The notes under the pieces are model-generated. The model was not told where the DNA came from, ran no database searches, and saw only the letters and a program-made list of their open reading frames with translations. A DNA stretch of 6,873 nucleotides from Chlorobiota bacterium (GTDB lineage: Bacteria > Bacteroidota > Bacteroidia > Flavobacteriales > Flavobacteriaceae). The position numbers and the translations under genes were made by a program. The stretch is taken from positions 1 through 6,873 of the forward strand of contig JAADEB010000087.1 in NCBI GenBank assembly GCA_013153655.1, given 5' to 3'. Positions within the stretch are counted from its first letter, which is position 1. Each line of letters opens with the position of its first letter. Positions 6,617-6,873 of the stretch are shown piece after piece.

Positions 6617-6652
6617 TTTTGTAGAGACGCGATGCATCGCGTCTCTACAAAA
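6617..6652. repeat. Perfect 36-bp palindrome (GAGACGCG-type repeat, copy 3)
   Basis: Bases 6617-6652 are a perfect inverted repeat with 18-base arms and no spacer, centred between 6634 and 6635 on GATGCATC. The arms carry GTAGAGACGC and GCGTCTCTAC, flanked by TTTT and AAAA. If transcribed, either strand would give a long stem followed by U residues, so it could act as a bidirectional terminator. Similar GTAGAGACGCG...CGCGTCTCTAC sequences are familiar to me as dispersed intergenic repeats in cyanobacteria and Bacteroidota (recollection). Confidence 0.85.
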
Positions 6653-6670
6653 TCGTCAAAAAATCCGAAA

Positions 6671-6697
6671 TATCTGTTGTATCTGTGCCACCTGCGT
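6671..6697. repeat. Degenerate nonamer repeat (TATCTGTTG / TATCTGTGC / CACCTGCGT)
   Basis: Three consecutive 9-base units with recurring CTGTG/CTGCG: 6671-6679, 6680-6688 and 6689-6697. A related phrase, CTCCGTGCACCGC, follows at 6721-6733. Runs of ATCTGTG/ATCTGCG nonamers are a recurring intergenic phrase in many bacterial genomes in my recollection. Confidence 0.5.
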
Positions 6698-6737
6698 CCC
6701 CAAAAAACATGTTCCCCATTCTCCGTGCACCGCAGAA

Positions 6738-6798
6738 GGAGATTGCCACGGCTCCGCGTTCCTTTGCTTATTCCAAAGCGGCGAAGCCTCGCAATGAC
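6738..6798 (-). repeat. Dispersed repeat of the GTCATTGCGAGG...GGCAATCTCC type
   Basis: On the minus strand this begins GTCATTGCGAGGCTTCGCC (6798-6780) and ends GGCAATCTCC (6747-6738). The two end phrases are hallmarks of a short dispersed intergenic repeat I recall from many unrelated bacterial genomes, including Bacteroidota. The middle is variable, as usual. A small GGCGAAGCC hairpin lies at the left end of the minus-strand copy. No coding content is seen. Confidence 0.6.
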
Positions 6799-6799
6799 G

Positions 6800-6824
6800 C
6801 ACCGGTCATCTGTCACCGGTCATC
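6800..6824 (+). repeat. 11-bp direct repeat CACCGGTCATC
   Basis: CACCGGTCATC occurs at 6800-6810 and 6814-6824, separated by TGT. Each copy contains the palindrome ACCGGT. It directly follows the GTCATTGCGAGG element, so it may be part of a compound repeat. Confidence 0.6.
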
Positions 6825-6848
6825 AATCAAACCGATTTAACGGTTGCA

Positions 6849-6863
6849 TCCGCCTGAGGCGGA
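6849..6863. repeat. Small palindrome TCCGCCTGAGGCGGA
   Basis: Two 7-base arms (TCCGCCT, AGGCGGA) around a single G, ten bases from the window edge. It resembles short GC-rich intergenic palindromes known from many genomes; it could be the start of a longer element cut by the edge. Confidence 0.5.
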
Positions 6864-6873
6864 CACGGCGGTT

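Larger units (their letters stand above)
6080..6873. other. Long non-coding region made of short repeats
   Basis: I see no credible protein or RNA gene in these ~790 bases. The frames that stay open here (for example 6272-6547 on +, 6191-6604 and 6226-6501 on -) come from the GC-rich block, show no recognisable domain and overlap one another. From left to right it holds an A/T-rich stretch upstream of the glycosyltransferase promoter (6080-6150), a heptamer array, an AT-rich spacer, a GC-rich block, and then at least six further repeats or palindromes, listed separately. The right edge of the window cuts the region, so what lies beyond is unknown. Confidence 0.75.

Noticed and set aside
6080..6873. 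tRNA, small RNA gene or riboswitch
   Set aside because: No cloverleaf, TPsiC-like GGTTC arm or known riboswitch core could be recognised by eye.

Overview
The window comes from a member of the Bacteroidota, most likely a Flavobacteriales-type organism. Three things point there: a secreted protein with a C-terminal type IX secretion (T9SS) sorting domain, promoter elements of the Bacteroidota form TTTG-N17-TAnnTTTG, and A/T-rich leaders without clear Shine-Dalgarno sequences. No 16S rRNA or tRNA is present, so finer placement is not possible.

Layout: (1) 2-1987 (+) is the 3' part of a large secreted T9SS cargo protein; its start lies outside the window. (2) 1988-2200 is a short spacer with a strong hairpin followed by a T-tract and a -7-like promoter element. 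(3) 2201-3661 (+) is one reading frame joining type 1 isopentenyl-diphosphate isomerase (Idi, Nudix) to class I mannose-6-phosphate isomerase (ManA). Both halves look complete and keep their catalytic residues. (4) 3648-4313 (-) is family 1 uracil-DNA glycosylase (ung), whose stop overlaps the fusion gene tail-to-tail by 14 bp. (5) 4316-6034 (-) is an ArnT/PMT-like integral membrane glycosyltransferase, 2 bp upstream of ung and so probably in one transcript with it, driven by a well-formed promoter at 6051-6079. (6) 6080-6873 has no credible gene. It is a mosaic of short repeats: a degenerate heptamer array, a GC-rich block, two GAGACGC-type palindromes, a nonamer phrase, a GTCATTGCGAGG...GGCAATCTCC element and a small palindrome at the edge.

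Functionally the genes are a loose set: surface/secreted protein, isoprenoid and mannose precursor isomerases, lipid-linked sugar transfer to an envelope acceptor, and uracil repair. Idi feeds polyprenyl carriers, ManA feeds (or drains) GDP-mannose precursors, and the glycosyltransferase would consume a polyprenyl-phosphate sugar, so a common envelope theme is possible but is inference.

The most notable object is the Idi-ManA fusion. One missing base in the A6/T5 tract at 2694-2705 would, however, be enough to create it from two ordinary adjacent genes, so the junction needs independent confirmation. The second is the repeat mosaic, whose GAGACGC palindrome family also supplies the hairpin upstream of the fusion gene. 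I see no defence system, CRISPR array, transposase or integrase.
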